In this document: piece by piece, positions 37,697 to 49,509 of the stretch
Layout: each line of letters begins with the position of its first letter
How positions within the stretch are numbered: position 1 is the stretch's first letter
Source: Bordetella parapertussis
GTDB lineage: Bacteria > Pseudomonadota > Gammaproteobacteria > Burkholderiales > Burkholderiaceae_A
Assembly: GCA_945862985.1 (NCBI GenBank)
Contig: CAMAZF010000013.1
Location: 1-54,666 of the forward strand
Length of the DNA: 54,666 bases
Direction of reading: 5' to 3'
Translations under genes and position numbers: made by a program
Notes under the pieces: model-generated
Told to the model about the DNA's origin: nothing
Seen by the model: the letters and a program-made list of their open reading frames with translations, nothing else
Databases searched by the model: none

Positions 37697-38791
37697 CTAC
37701 CCCACCCCTCGCCGACTCTGCAGCATGGCAACGTTCATCTCCGGGTTGAGTTCAGAGGCGTAGAACTTTTCAATCATGGCCACCGATGTGCGGGCATTTT
37801 TAGCCAGAGTCAGAAGGTCAATGCCCTGCCCATACAGCAGCCGAAAGGTAATCGCCGTGTGGCGCAGGCTGTAGAGGCTGCGGGTCTGCCCCCGCTGGCC
37901 CTGGCGCAGCCCTGAGGCCTCCAGTACCCGACGGAAGTGATGGTCCATGGCCATCATCGCGGTCTTGCGGTTCCGGACCTCAGGGTAGAACACATAGTCC
38001 ATGGGGCTTGACCGTCCCCTTCGCTCGGATAAAGCGAGGAGCTGTTCATAGATGCGCACTGCAGGGCGCAGCGTGATGATGGTCTCTGTATGGCGTTTGC
38101 TTTCCGGGAGTCTCAAGCGCAGATAGGTGTGTCGCCCACGAACCACCTCCACATGCTGGTGCTGTAGATTCTTCAAGTCCGAGGGGCGCATGAAGCTGTT
38201 CACCATGAACGCAATCAGCCAACGCATCTCAACAGGGATGGGCATGTCCTTTGTGAAGAGACCTCCCTGGGTCTCGCGGTGAGTTGCAGGCTTAGGTGGG
38301 TTAGCCCCTGAGTTGGAAAGGCGACGTGCCGTTCTCCAGAGCCTGAGCAGCTCTTGAGGGGTAAACCCGCCTCGGGGGATGGATTGAGTTCGAATGGATG
38401 GAAATACCGGCAATCGATCGAGCACACCCGCGTGAAGGCCGTATTGGAGAACCTTCTTCAACACCTGAAGAATCTGCTTGATCGATGCCGCGCCTAAGCC
38501 CCTCATGGCGAGGCCGTGCGCCAGTGCCTGAATCTGGGGGGATTGAATCTGCTGTGCAGTTAGGCCCGGGAAGGCCTTGAGCAAATACCTTGCACCACGA
38601 GACTTAAAAATGTTCGCAGTCTGTTGCGAAATCTCACCGCGATCGGCCCGAAGCTGTTCCAGTGCAGCCGCCCCGCAAAGCAGCTCTGACCAAGCAGCCT
38701 CTGAACCAAGGAGCATCCTTGATTCAGACAAATGTATTGGGACGAGGAAGGGGCTAGAGGCATTGATGGGAGAGAACTGTCTCTCAGCCAT
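37697..38791 (-). CDS. Orphan tyrosine recombinase/integrase
   Basis: 364 residues. A core-binding region (about 60-150) precedes the catalytic part with R in FMRPSDLKNL, K in PESKRHTET, YSLRHTAITF in place of H-x-L-R-H (the first His is Tyr) and the nucleophile in EKFYAS. ATG start at 38791. No phage or island genes and no tRNA sit beside it. It stands between secF and the terminator of the inverted porin. Its target site is unknown; a remnant of an old element or a domesticated enzyme are both possible. Confidence 0.82.
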   Translation of the reverse strand: MAERQFSPINASSPFLVPIHLSESRMLLGSEAAWSELLCGAAALEQLRADRGEISQQTANIFKSRGARYLLKAFPGLTAQQIQSPQIQALAHGLAMRGLGAASIKQILQVLKKVLQYGLHAGVLDRLPVFPSIRTQSIPRGGFTPQELLRLWRTARRLSNSGANPPKPATHRETQGGLFTKDMPIPVEMRWLIAFMVNSFMRPSDLKNLQHQHVEVVRGRHTYLRLRLPESKRHTETIITLRPAVRIYEQLLALSERRGRSSPMDYVFYPEVRNRKTAMMAMDHHFRRVLEASGLRQGQRGQTRSLYSLRHTAITFRLLYGQGIDLLTLAKNARTSVAMIEKFYASELNPEMNVAMLQSRRGVG

Positions 38792-38832
38792 CCATCTGAC
38801 CAGTATCGGCCAGAAGTTGTATTGACATAAAT

Positions 38833-38875
38833 AAAAAACCCTGCACCTCCTCTTGATGAAGAGGAGTGAGCAGGG
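38833..38875 (-). terminator. Terminator of the minus-strand porin
   Basis: Read on the minus strand, CCCTGC/GCAGGG and the inner CTCCTCTT/AAGAGGAG stem with a four-base loop are followed by six Ts. It sits 37 bases behind the porin stop. Confidence 0.85.
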
Positions 38876-38911
38876 CTATTTCAGGCATTTACGGTCTGAG
38901 ACCGTTCTGGC

Positions 38912-39829
38912 TTAGAACTTGTGGTTAACGGCCAGGTACAGCTGGTTGGTCTCGGTGCCGTCAGCATCGGTGCTGATGTAGCCGAGGTAGCCGGTGGTGC
39001 GCTTCGAGAAAGCCTTGGAGAGCGCAACGGCCATCTTGTCGGTCTCTTTCGCAGCGGTAGAACCGTAAGCATCGGTCTCGAAGTTGCCGTACATGCCATG
39101 AACCTTCAGGCCAGCGCCGATGGGAGCCGACACGGACACGATCGTGTTGGTCACGTCGCCCTTACCGTCGGTCTCGTTGGTACCGTAGACAATGGTGGCA
39201 GCCATGGGGCCGAAGTTGTAGCGTGCGCCCATGGTGGTGGCGGTACGCTCAACGCCAGCAGCGGACTTGTCCGTGGTGGTGCCGAACTGGACATCGACCT
39301 TGGCAACCTGACCGCCAACGTGGAAGGAGGTGGTCTCGTTCACGCCGCCGTCTTTCAGAGCAGTACCAACCTGAACCGTAAAGCCGCCAATCTTGGGTGA
39401 GCTGTACTGGATGGCGTGGTTGATGTCGGAACCGATGTCGATGCCGGAGAACAGACCGATGTTGCCGATCTGGCTCATGTTGTCGACGCCTTCAGCGCCC
39501 GTGATGTCGAACTTACCCACTTTGACCGAACCGAAGGAGCCGGAGAGGCCCACTTCCGAACCACGGCCGAAAGAGGAGATGCCAGCACCAGACGCTGCGT
39601 CCATGGAAGCCTCGAGGCGGAAGAAAGCCTTCAGGCCACCGCCGAGGTCCTCAGAGCCCTTGAAACCCAGGCGGGAGGAGTTGACCACGCTGGACTGCAG
39701 CTTGGTGGTGGATGCTTTACCGTCGGTGTTCAGGATGCCAGTCTCGAGGTTACCGTAGACGGTGACTTGAGCCATGGCGGGAGCGGCGATCAGGCCAGCA
39801 ACTGCGGCAGCGATCAGATGCTTTTTCAT
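38912..39829 (-). CDS. Outer-membrane porin (Gram-negative porin family), copy 1
   Basis: 305 residues. Signal peptide MKKHLIAAAVAGLIAAPAMA, then the Porin_4-type start QVTVYGNLETGIL, NSSRLGFKGSEDLGGGLKAFFRLE, and terminal strand ending AVNHKF with the C-terminal phenylalanine. A 16-strand trimeric porin for small hydrophilic solutes. TTAGGAGAA ribosome site. Close to 94% identical at the protein level, by eye, to copy 3 (50536-51459), which lies inverted 10.7 kb away. The two share the same 5' leader and first codons at the DNA level. Codon use is strongly biased, as expected for abundant proteins. Confidence 0.93.
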   Translation of the reverse strand: MKKHLIAAAVAGLIAAPAMAQVTVYGNLETGILNTDGKASTTKLQSSVVNSSRLGFKGSEDLGGGLKAFFRLEASMDAASGAGISSFGRGSEVGLSGSFGSVKVGKFDITGAEGVDNMSQIGNIGLFSGIDIGSDINHAIQYSSPKIGGFTVQVGTALKDGGVNETTSFHVGGQVAKVDVQFGTTTDKSAAGVERTATTMGARYNFGPMAATIVYGTNETDGKGDVTNTIVSVSAPIGAGLKVHGMYGNFETDAYGSTAAKETDKMAVALSKAFSKRTTGYLGYISTDADGTETNQLYLAVNHKF

Positions 39830-40007
39830 TCAATATTCTCCTAAGAGGTTTATTAGTGATTCACGCACCACACGGCAACGCCGGGGGCGTCACTTACGAC
39901 GTGGTGAAGGTGAGTATGCATGCCTTCAGAGAAGATTGTTTGAGCCGAATCAGTTTCGATGACATGTAAAGGGCGGTTTGTTGTGTTCACGCAACAGCCC
40001 ACAGGGC

Positions 40008-40037
40008 TTGCGCAGTTTCGGCTGGATGGCGCATAAT
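40008..40037 (+). promoter_or_regulatory. Probable promoter of rplM-rpsI
   Basis: TTGCGC (40008-40013), an 18-base spacer and CATAAT (40032-40037) suggest a sigma70 promoter with transcription beginning about 40044, at the foot of the leader hairpin. Confidence 0.55.
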
Positions 40038-40043
40038 CGCAAG

Positions 40044-40068
40044 CTTTCCTCCAAAGGTTGGAGGAAAG
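40044..40068 (+). promoter_or_regulatory. 5' hairpin in the rplM-rpsI leader
   Basis: CTTTCCTCC (40044-40052) pairs perfectly with GGAGGAAAG (40060-40068) across a seven-base loop, about 45 bases before the rplM GTG. Leaders of ribosomal protein operons often bind the encoded protein; the hairpin may be such a site or simply protect the 5' end. Confidence 0.45.
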
Positions 40069-40112
40069 ACAACCACAAGGGCTGGGCCAAAAACCCAGGA
40101 AAAGGAACTACT

Positions 40113-40544
40113 GTGAAAACCTTCGTCGCAAAGCCACTCGAAGTGGTGCACGACTGGGTGGTCGTTGATGCCACCGATCTCGTGCTCGGCCGTCTGGCCT
40201 CTGAAATTGCACACCGCCTGCGCGGTAAGCACAAGCCTGAGTTTACCCCCCACGTCGACACGGGCGACTACGTCGTGGTCGTCAACGCCGACAAGATCCG
40301 CGTGACCGGCAGCAAAGAAACGGACAAGAAGTATTTCCGTCACTCTGGCTACCCCGGCGGAATCTACGAGACCACCTTCGGAAAGATGCAGGCCAAGTTT
40401 CCCGGCCGTGCACTCGAGATCGCGGTCAAGGGCATGCTGCCCAAGGGCCCTCTGGGCTACGCCATGATCAAGAAGCTCAAGGTCTACGCGGGTGACAGCC
40501 ATCCGCACTCGGCCCAGCAGCCCACCCAGATCACCATCAAATAA
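40113..40544 (+). CDS. rplM: 50S ribosomal protein L13
   Basis: 143 residues from GTG 40113, with AAGGA 6 bases upstream. [41 protein letters not shown] and [16 protein letters not shown] are L13 hallmarks, as is [21 protein letters not shown] longer upstream reading would add residues with no conservation. Precedes rpsI by 21 bases. Confidence 0.97.
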   Translation: MKTFVAKPLEVVHDWVVVDATDLVLGRLASEIAHRLRGKHKPEFTPHVDTGDYVVVVNADKIRVTGSKETDKKYFRHSGYPGGIYETTFGKMQAKFPGRALEIAVKGMLPKGPLGYAMIKKLKVYAGDSHPHSAQQPTQITIK

Positions 40545-40565
40545 CCGACAGCAAAGGACAATCAC

Positions 40566-40958
40566 ATGGTCGGCGAATACAACTACGGAACGGGACGGCG
40601 CAAGAGCTCTGTGGCCCGTGTCTTCATCAAGTCGGGTTCAGGCAATTTTGTGGTGAACGGCAAGCCCCTCGACGAATACTTTGCACGCGAAACGGGCCGC
40701 ATGATGGTCCGCCAGCCGCTCAACCTGACCAACCACCTTGGCACCTTCGACATCATGGTCAACGTGCACGGTGGCGGTGAGACCGGACAGGCCGGCGCCG
40801 TGCGCCATGGCCTCACCCGCGCCCTCATCGACTATGACGAAACCCTTAAGCCCATGCTCTCCAAAGCGGGTCTGGTCACGCGTGATGCCCGTGAGGTCGA
40901 GCGTAAGAAGGTCGGTCTGCACAAAGCCCGTAAGCGCAAGCAGTTCTCCAAGCGTTAA
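40566..40958 (+). CDS. rpsI: 30S ribosomal protein S9
   Basis: 130 residues. [33 protein letters not shown] and the basic tail [14 protein letters not shown] that reaches the P-site tRNA. ATG start with AAAGGAC upstream. Confidence 0.98.
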   Translation: MVGEYNYGTGRRKSSVARVFIKSGSGNFVVNGKPLDEYFARETGRMMVRQPLNLTNHLGTFDIMVNVHGGGETGQAGAVRHGLTRALIDYDETLKPMLSKAGLVTRDAREVERKKVGLHKARKRKQFSKR

Positions 40959-40974
40959 TTCAACGCTGCGCAAC

Positions 40975-41006
40975 AAAAACCCCAGTGCCTCGGCCTGGGG
41001 TTTTTT
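40975..41006 (+). terminator. Terminator of rplM-rpsI
   Basis: AAAAACCCCAG (40975-40985) pairs with CTGGGG and the following Ts (40995-41006) across a nine-base loop. The A/T flanks make it usable for the convergent argC as well. Confidence 0.88.
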
Positions 41007-41025
41007 GTTTCTGGCGAGCTGCTGC

Positions 41026-41979
41026 CTAGACCGTGAGGCCCGCGCCCTCGTCGCAGCCCAGGTGCAGGTTCATGTTTTGAACCGCCGCGCCGCTGGCGCC
41101 CTTGCCCAGATTGTCCAGGCAGGCCATCAGAATGGCCTGGGTGGGGCTGGCAAAGACAAAGAGCTCGACCCGATTGGTGTCATTGCAGCGCTGACTGTCA
41201 AAGAACCCATGCGCGAGCACCTCCGGATCACTCTGGGGCATGACACGGATAAAGGCCTCGCCCGAATAGCGCTCACTCAGGCAGGCGTGAAGTGCTTCGC
41301 CGGAGCTCCCGGATTTGAGTGCGGTCATGGGCAAGGGAATACTCACAGTCAGCCCCTTGTAAAAAGGACCCACGATGGGCATGAAGATGGGAGTGGCCTG
41401 AAGCCGGCTGTGCATGGTCATTTCAGGCAGGTGTTTGTGCGAGAGGCCCAAGGCATAGGGCCTTGGCGCCAGCAGCTCTGCATCACCGCCTGCCTCGTAT
41501 TGCTCAATCATCTTCTTGCCCCCGCCAGAGTAGCCGGTGATGGAGGTGGCGCTGAGCGCCTGGGCTGGAGAGATCAGGCCCGCATCCACCAGTGGACGCA
41601 TGAGCAGAATGAAGGCGGTGGCATGGCAGCCAGGGTTCGCAATTCGCTTGTTCCTCCGGATGGACTCACGCTGGTTGGGCGCCAGTTCAGGAAGCCCAAA
41701 GGCCCAGCTGGGATCGGTGCGAAAGGCGGTGCTGGCATCAATCAGGCAGGTGTTGGGGTTGGTCACCATCTCGGCCGCCTCTTTTGAGGCGGCATCGGGC
41801 AGACACAGAAACGCCAGGTCCGAGGCGTTCAGGAGGCGAGCGCGCTCAGCGGGGTCCTTTCGCTTGTCGGGATCGATCTTCAGCACCTCAATGTCTTGAC
41901 GCTCCGACAAGACTTCATGGATCCGCAGACCGGTGGTGCCTTCTTGACCGTCCACATACACCAGGTGTTTCCGACTCAT
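41026..41979 (-). CDS. argC: N-acetyl-gamma-glutamyl-phosphate reductase (type 2)
   Basis: 317 residues from the ATG at 41979. It reduces N-acetylglutamyl phosphate with NADPH in arginine synthesis. [17 protein letters not shown] is the short nucleotide-binding start of the type 2 form, and [16 protein letters not shown] holds the catalytic cysteine. Convergent with rpsI, divergent from erpA across about 90 bases. Confidence 0.95.
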   Translation of the reverse strand: MSRKHLVYVDGQEGTTGLRIHEVLSERQDIEVLKIDPDKRKDPAERARLLNASDLAFLCLPDAASKEAAEMVTNPNTCLIDASTAFRTDPSWAFGLPELAPNQRESIRRNKRIANPGCHATAFILLMRPLVDAGLISPAQALSATSITGYSGGGKKMIEQYEAGGDAELLAPRPYALGLSHKHLPEMTMHSRLQATPIFMPIVGPFYKGLTVSIPLPMTALKSGSSGEALHACLSERYSGEAFIRVMPQSDPEVLAHGFFDSQRCNDTNRVELFVFASPTQAILMACLDNLGKGASGAAVQNMNLHLGCDEGAGLTV

Positions 41980-42067
41980 GTCCCGCCTTTCCATAGACTT
42001 ATTGACGCCGTGGAGCATACCCGAGCGTAGAATAAGCCAATCCTCAGTAATTCAGTCAGGAATGACC

Positions 42068-42448
42068 ATGACCGCAACCGTACACACCGAGAACCTCCAG
42101 GCCCCTCCTGTGGGCATGCCAGACCCGCTTGTTTTTACAGATGCTGCTGCCAGCAAAGTAAAGACCCTGATCGATGAAGAAGGCAATCCCGATCTCAAGC
42201 TGCGCGTGTTTGTGCAGGGAGGGGGCTGCTCTGGCTTTCAGTATGGCTTCACCTTCGACGAAGACGTCAACGAGGATGACACCACGCTCGACAAGGCCGG
42301 CGTGAAGCTGCTGATCGACAGCATGAGCCTTCAGTACCTCATGGGTGCCGAGATCGACTACAAAGACGACCTCGAGGGCGCCCAGTTTGTGATCAAGAAC
42401 CCCAACGCTACCACCACCTGCGGCTGCGGCTCGAGCTTCTCCGTCTAG
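42068..42448 (+). CDS. erpA: Iron-sulfur cluster insertion protein ErpA
   Basis: 126 residues from the second of two close ATGs (42068), the one 6 bases after [47 protein letters not shown] and the C-terminal CGCGSSFSV give the three cysteines that carry the cluster for delivery to apo-proteins. Stop lies 2 bases from the convergent pntB stop. Confidence 0.95.
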   Translation: MTATVHTENLQAPPVGMPDPLVFTDAAASKVKTLIDEEGNPDLKLRVFVQGGGCSGFQYGFTFDEDVNEDDTTLDKAGVKLLIDSMSLQYLMGAEIDYKDDLEGAQFVIKNPNATTTCGCGSSFSV

Positions 42449-42450
42449 GT

Positions 42451-43902
42451 TTATTCCACCGCTTTGAGCATGTCCTCGACCACCTTCTTCGCATCGCCAA
42501 AGACCATCATGGTCTTGTCCATGTAAAAGAGATCGTTGTCGAGGCCCGCATAGCCTGAGGCCATCGAGCGTTTGTTTACGATCACGGTGGCGGCCTTGTA
42601 GGCCTCGAGGATGGGCATGCCAAAGATGGGGCTGCCAGGGGTGCGAGCCGCGGGGTTCACCACGTCGTTGGCGCCCAGCACCAACACCACATCGGTCTGC
42701 CCAAACTCAGCATTGATGTCTTCCATCTCGAAGACCTGGTCGTAAGGAACCTCTGCTTCAGCCAACAAGACGTTCATGTGGCCCGGCATGCGACCAGCCA
42801 CGGGGTGAATGGCGTACTTCACAGAGATGCCCTTGGCGTGGAGTTTCTCGGTGAGCTCCTTAAGCGCGTGCTGCGCGCGTGCGACGGCGAGGCCATAGCC
42901 CGGCACGATGATGACCGAGTCTGCATTGCTCATGAGGAATGCGGCATCGTCGGGAGAACCGCTCTTCACGGGGCGCTGTGCTCCCCCTGCCGCAGCGGCC
43001 GCTCCACCGGCTTCTCCGCCAAAGCCACCCAGAATGACATTGAAGAAGCTGCGGTTCATGGCCTTACACATGATGTAGCTCAGGATGGCGCCCGAAGAAC
43101 CCACGAGTGATCCCGCAATGATCAGCATGCTGTTGCCCAGCGAGAACCCAATGCCAGCCGCCGCCCAGCCCGAATAGCTATTGAGCATGCTCACCACCAC
43201 GGGCATGTCTGCACCGCCAATGGGAATGATGATGAGCACACCCAGCACAAAAGAGAGTGCCAGCATGAGGAAGAAGGCTTCCCAGCTCTCGGTGAACATA
43301 AAGACCAGACCCAGGCCAACGGTCGCGAGACCGAGCACCAGGTTGAGCATGTGCTGCCCCGAGAACACCACGGGCGCGCCCTGAAAGAGCCGGAACTTGT
43401 ACTTGCCCGAGAGCTTTCCGAAGGCGATAACCGAGCCGCTGAAGGTGATGGCACCGATGGCTGCCCCCAGGAAGAGCTCCAGCCGATTGCCCACGGGAAT
43501 GGGCTCACCCTTCTGAGTGATGTTCAGAGCGTAGGGCTCTGCCACGGCGGCTACGGCAATGAACACGGCGGCCAGGCCAATCATGCTGTGCATAAAGGCG
43601 ACCAGCTCGGGCATCTTGGTCATCTCGACGCGCTTGGCCATGGTGGCGCCAATCACACCGCCCACCGCGAGTCCCACAGCCACCAGCACCAGGCCTTGCC
43701 CCAGATTGGCCCCCTCAAGGCTCTGCGCCATGGTGCCAATCAGGCCGACCGTGGTGAACACGGCAATGGCCATTCCGGTCATGCCAAAGACATTGCCCTT
43801 GATCGAGGTGGTGGGATGCGAGAGCCCCTTGAGGGCCTGAATGAAACAGACCGACGCAACCAGGTAGAGCAGGGTGACGGTATTGAGAGAGAGGCTCAAC
43901 AT
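42451..43902 (-). CDS. pntB: NAD(P) transhydrogenase subunit beta
   Basis: 483 residues. About nine membrane helices are followed by the NADP-binding domain III with SVIIVPGYGLAVARAQHALKEL, HPVAGRMPGHMNVLLAEAEVPYD and GANDVVNPAART. Together with the two alpha parts it uses the proton gradient to make NADPH. Last gene of the operon and immediately adjacent to pntAB. Confidence 0.96.
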   Translation of the reverse strand: MLSLSLNTVTLLYLVASVCFIQALKGLSHPTTSIKGNVFGMTGMAIAVFTTVGLIGTMAQSLEGANLGQGLVLVAVGLAVGGVIGATMAKRVEMTKMPELVAFMHSMIGLAAVFIAVAAVAEPYALNITQKGEPIPVGNRLELFLGAAIGAITFSGSVIAFGKLSGKYKFRLFQGAPVVFSGQHMLNLVLGLATVGLGLVFMFTESWEAFFLMLALSFVLGVLIIIPIGGADMPVVVSMLNSYSGWAAAGIGFSLGNSMLIIAGSLVGSSGAILSYIMCKAMNRSFFNVILGGFGGEAGGAAAAAGGAQRPVKSGSPDDAAFLMSNADSVIIVPGYGLAVARAQHALKELTEKLHAKGISVKYAIHPVAGRMPGHMNVLLAEAEVPYDQVFEMEDINAEFGQTDVVLVLGANDVVNPAARTPGSPIFGMPILEAYKAATVIVNKRSMASGYAGLDNDLFYMDKTMMVFGDAKKVVEDMLKAVE

Positions 43903-44220
43903 TTATGCACCCTCCTTCGCACTGGTCTTCTTCTCTTTCTTCTTGAACATCTCCAGCATGCGCTTGGTGACCAAGAAGCCGCCGAAGACATTCACTGCGG
44001 CCAGTGCAACTGCCAGCACGCCCATGGTCTGCCCCAGAGGGGTCTCGGTGAGTGCAGCGGCTAGCATGGCGCCCACAATCACGATGGCCGAGATGGCATT
44101 GGTGACGGCCATGAGCGGGGTGTGCAGTGCAGGGGTTACATTCCAGACCACGTGGTAGCCCACATAGATGGCCAGCACAAAAATAATGAGGTTGGTGAGG
44201 GTGGGGTTGATCACGTCCAT
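43903..44220 (-). CDS. pntAB: NAD(P) transhydrogenase alpha subunit, membrane part
   Basis: 105 residues with three or four membrane helices ([44 protein letters not shown] as landmark) and a basic tail. It corresponds to the C-terminal helices of E. coli PntA; a separate gene is usual for the three-subunit form. Confidence 0.93.
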   Translation of the reverse strand: MDVINPTLTNLIIFVLAIYVGYHVVWNVTPALHTPLMAVTNAISAIVIVGAMLAAALTETPLGQTMGVLAVALAAVNVFGGFLVTKRMLEMFKKKEKKTSAKEGA

Positions 44221-44229
44221 TTTCGATCC

Positions 44230-45351
44230 TTATGCGGGTCGGGTGACCTGACCATCGCGGGCCACCAGTGTGGCCGCCACAATGTCGTCATCCATGGGAA
44301 CCTGAAGTGCGCCCTCTTTGGTGAGGATGAGCTTCAGAAAGTCCAGAAGGTTGCGCGCGTAGAGCGCCGAGGCATCGGTGGGCACCAGCGCAGCCAGGTT
44401 GGGCTGCCCCACAATGATGACGCCGTTTGGTGTGGTGACCGTCTCGTTCACACGAGACAGCGGGCAGTTGCCGCCTTGCTCCACGGCCATGTCCACAATC
44501 ACGGCACCCGGCTTCATGCTGGCCACCATCTCTTCGGTGATGAGGGTGGGCGCCTTGCGGCCGGGGATTAACGCGGTGGAGATGACGATGTCGGCCTGGG
44601 CAATGCGCTTGGCCACTTCTGCAGCCTGCCGTTTCATCCAGGCCTCGGGCATGGGGCGCGCGTAGCCACCCACGCCCTGAGCAATCTCACGCTCTTCGTC
44701 TGTCTCAAACGGCACGTCAATGAACTTGGCGCCAAGGGACTCGATCTGCTCTTTGACTGCAGGGCGAACGTCGCTGGCCTCGACCACGGCGCCCAGGCGC
44801 TTGGCCGTGGCAATGGCCTGAAGTCCTGCCACACCTGCGCCGAGAATCACGCAGCGCGCAGCCTTGATGGTGCCCGCTGCCGTCATGAGCATGGGGAAGA
44901 TGCGCGGGTAGGCATTCGCCGCCAGCATGACGGCCTTGTAGCCTGCCAGGTTGGCTTGGCTGGAGAGCACATCGAGCGACTGCGCACGGGTGGTGCGTGG
45001 CGCCGCTTCCATGGCAAAGGCTGTGAGGCCTGCCTGGGCCAGCTTCTCGAGCCCAGCGCGGTCGAAGGGGCTGAGCATGCCGACCAGTGCTGCACCCTTG
45101 GACATCTGGCTCAGCTCGGTGTCAGAGGGGAACCGAACCTTGAGCACCAATTCGCAGCCCAACGCCTGGTCTTGACTGCCGATCTGGGCACCCGCAGCCT
45201 CATAGACTGCGTTGTGGAAATTCGCGGCATGGCCTGCGTGATCGGCCACCACCATGGTGTGCCCCTGGCTGACGAGCTTCTTGACGGTCTCTGGTGTGGC
45301 CGCAACTCGAGTCTCGCCGGGCAGGGTTTCTTTGGGAATGCCAATGCGCAT
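44230..45351 (-). CDS. pntAA: NAD(P) transhydrogenase alpha subunit, NAD-binding part
   Basis: 373 residues from the ATG at 45351 with GGAGAC upstream. MRIGIPKETLPGETRVAATPETV is the usual start; VILGAGVAGLQAIATAKRLGAVVEASDVRP binds NAD(H) in domain I, and RKAPTLITEEMV and DMAVEQGGNCP follow. Alanine dehydrogenase is related, but the two partner genes settle the call. Confidence 0.95.
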   Translation of the reverse strand: MRIGIPKETLPGETRVAATPETVKKLVSQGHTMVVADHAGHAANFHNAVYEAAGAQIGSQDQALGCELVLKVRFPSDTELSQMSKGAALVGMLSPFDRAGLEKLAQAGLTAFAMEAAPRTTRAQSLDVLSSQANLAGYKAVMLAANAYPRIFPMLMTAAGTIKAARCVILGAGVAGLQAIATAKRLGAVVEASDVRPAVKEQIESLGAKFIDVPFETDEEREIAQGVGGYARPMPEAWMKRQAAEVAKRIAQADIVISTALIPGRKAPTLITEEMVASMKPGAVIVDMAVEQGGNCPLSRVNETVTTPNGVIIVGQPNLAALVPTDASALYARNLLDFLKLILTKEGALQVPMDDDIVAATLVARDGQVTRPA

Positions 45352-45411
45352 TCGTGTCTCCCCGGTTATGCGCCGATTTTCATCGGCTATGTTGGATAGA
45401 CTCAATGGTAT

Positions 45412-46545
45412 ATGAGCGCGCGTAAAACAGTGGTGGTTGGGCTGTCCGGGGGGGTGGACTCCGCGGTCAGCGCCTGGCTTTTAAAAGAGCAGGGCTATGA
45501 GGTCATTGGCATCTTCATGAAGAACTGGGAAGACGACGATGACAGCGAGTACTGCTCAAGCCGTCAGGACTTCCTCGATGCGGCGGCGGTGGCAGATGTC
45601 ATTGGCATTGAGCTGCAGGCCGTGAACTTCGCAGCCGAGTACAAAGACCGTGTCTTTGCCGAGTTCCTGCGAGAGTATGAGGCGGGCCGCACGCCCAACC
45701 CGGATGTGCTGTGCAATGCCGAGATTAAATTCAAAGCCTTTCTGGATCATGCGGTGGCACAAGGCGCCGATCTGATTGCCACTGGGCATTACGCCCGGGT
45801 GCGGAGAGCAGCCGATGGCCGGGTGCAGCTGCTGCGGGGTCTGGATGAGACCAAGGACCAGAGCTACTTTCTGCACCGCCTGAGCCAGTCTCAGATCGAT
45901 CGAGTGCTCTTTCCAGTGGGTGAGCTGCGCAAGACGCAGGTGCGTGAGATTGCGGATCGTTTGGCTCTGCCCAACGCGAAGAAGAAAGACAGTACGGGCA
46001 TTTGCTTCATTGGGGAGCGGCCGTTTCGGGAGTTCCTCAATCGCTACCTGGCGTCTAAGCCTGGGGCTATTCAGACAGAGGACGGATGGACAATCGGCAC
46101 CCATCAAGGCTTGTCCTTCTACACCCTCGGTCAGCGCAAGGGACTGGGCATTGGGGGGGTCCGCAAGAAAGGCTTTCAGAGCCAGGAGGGCGCCGGCTGG
46201 TTTGTGATTCGCAAGGATCTCGCCAGGAACGTGCTGGTGGTCGCCCAAGACCATGACCACCCTTGGCTGCTCTCAGATGGGGTAGAGACCACAGACAGTT
46301 GTTGGGTGTCCGGGGCCCCCCCAGTGAGCGAGCGCCCACTTGGAATCAAGACGCGCTACCGGCAGCCCGATGGCCCAGGCGTCTTCACAGACATCACTCC
46401 GGAAGGGGGATTTAGGCTGGACTTCTCAGCGCCCCAATGGGCGGTCACCCCAGGGCAGAGTGTGGTGGTCTACGACGCCGAGGTCTGCCTCGGCGGCGGC
46501 ATCATTAAGCAGGCTTGGTCGACGAGAACGAAGGACGCTCCATGA
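45412..46545 (+). CDS. mnmA: tRNA-specific 2-thiouridylase
   Basis: 377 residues. MnmA adds sulfur to U34 of tRNA-Lys, -Glu and -Gln. P-loop [22 protein letters not shown], the catalytic cysteines in [12 protein letters not shown] and [13 protein letters not shown], and GHYARV are all present. ATG at 45412, divergent from pntAA with a 60-base gap. The last 41 bases overlap the convergent glutathione transferase gene. Confidence 0.97.
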   Translation: MSARKTVVVGLSGGVDSAVSAWLLKEQGYEVIGIFMKNWEDDDDSEYCSSRQDFLDAAAVADVIGIELQAVNFAAEYKDRVFAEFLREYEAGRTPNPDVLCNAEIKFKAFLDHAVAQGADLIATGHYARVRRAADGRVQLLRGLDETKDQSYFLHRLSQSQIDRVLFPVGELRKTQVREIADRLALPNAKKKDSTGICFIGERPFREFLNRYLASKPGAIQTEDGWTIGTHQGLSFYTLGQRKGLGIGGVRKKGFQSQEGAGWFVIRKDLARNVLVVAQDHDHPWLLSDGVETTDSCWVSGAPPVSERPLGIKTRYRQPDGPGVFTDITPEGGFRLDFSAPQWAVTPGQSVVVYDAEVCLGGGIIKQAWSTRTKDAP

Positions 46546-47116
46546 GCGTGTTGTAGTAGCTCAGCAACGCGGGGTAGGTCTGCTTCCACGTGTTCTCAGG
46601 AAAACGCAGCTCCAGGTAGCCCAGGGCTACGCCACAGGCCACATCTGCCACAGTGAAGCCTTTGTGGTTCATCCAGTGGTGGGTACCCAGGGTTTCATTC
46701 ATGGCTGCCAAGGCGCGGTCCACTTTCTGAGCCTGGCGCTGTATCCAGACCTGACTGGTGGCCTCGCCCGGGTGAAACCGTGGCTCGAGCAGCATGCCCA
46801 CAGCGGCGTCGCAGAGGCCATCGGCCAGCGCCTCAAGCGTGCGCACATGGGCGCGGTCTTTGTTGCCGTCGGGGATCAGTCGCTGTGTGGGAGCGCGTGC
46901 ATCGAGATATTCCACAATGACGCGGGAGTCATAAATGACCTCGTCGTCCATGAGCAGCACGGGAATCTTGCCTAGAGGGTTGAGCTGACCAATGGTGGTG
47001 TCGGCAGACCAGACATCTTGAGGCACCCATTCAAAGTCGAGCTTCTTCTCGATGGCCACAATGCGCACCTTGCGGGCGTAGGGACTGGTCGCAGATCCAA
47101 GCAGTTTCATGGGCAT
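46505..47116 (-). CDS. Glutathione S-transferase family protein
   Basis: 203 residues. The thioredoxin-like domain begins [28 protein letters not shown] with a serine-centred SPYARKVR active site, and has [11 protein letters not shown] (cis-proline) and [11 protein letters not shown] (glutathione-binding). The helical domain carries [15 protein letters not shown]. Beta-class or YfcF-like cytosolic enzyme; substrate unknown. ATG at 47116 or 47110. Confidence 0.9.
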   Translation of the reverse strand: MPMKLLGSATSPYARKVRIVAIEKKLDFEWVPQDVWSADTTIGQLNPLGKIPVLLMDDEVIYDSRVIVEYLDARAPTQRLIPDGNKDRAHVRTLEALADGLCDAAVGMLLEPRFHPGEATSQVWIQRQAQKVDRALAAMNETLGTHHWMNHKGFTVADVACGVALGYLELRFPENTWKQTYPALLSYYNTLMERPSFSSTKPA

Positions 47117-47183
47117 GCACTCATCAATTTTGGGTTCACGGAGTATACAGACTCACTCGCATGCTCGAACACCGCGCGTGTAA

Positions 47184-49359
<2,176 letters not shown>

Positions 49360-49509
49360 GGGGCGTCGGGCCAGCGGGTAAACCCGGGGGCAGTAACCCC
49401 TGTAGAGAAATGGATTTGGACGTTACTTCGCCTACGTCGCGCTCAGTGCGCTTAGACTCATTTGGCTACATGTAACGAATATGACACAACCACTTAGGAG
49501 AGAACACGC

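Noticed and set aside
42451-45351. Alanine dehydrogenase for the pntAA gene
   Set aside because: Sequence similarity exists, but pntAB and pntB follow directly and the start and NAD motif fit transhydrogenase.
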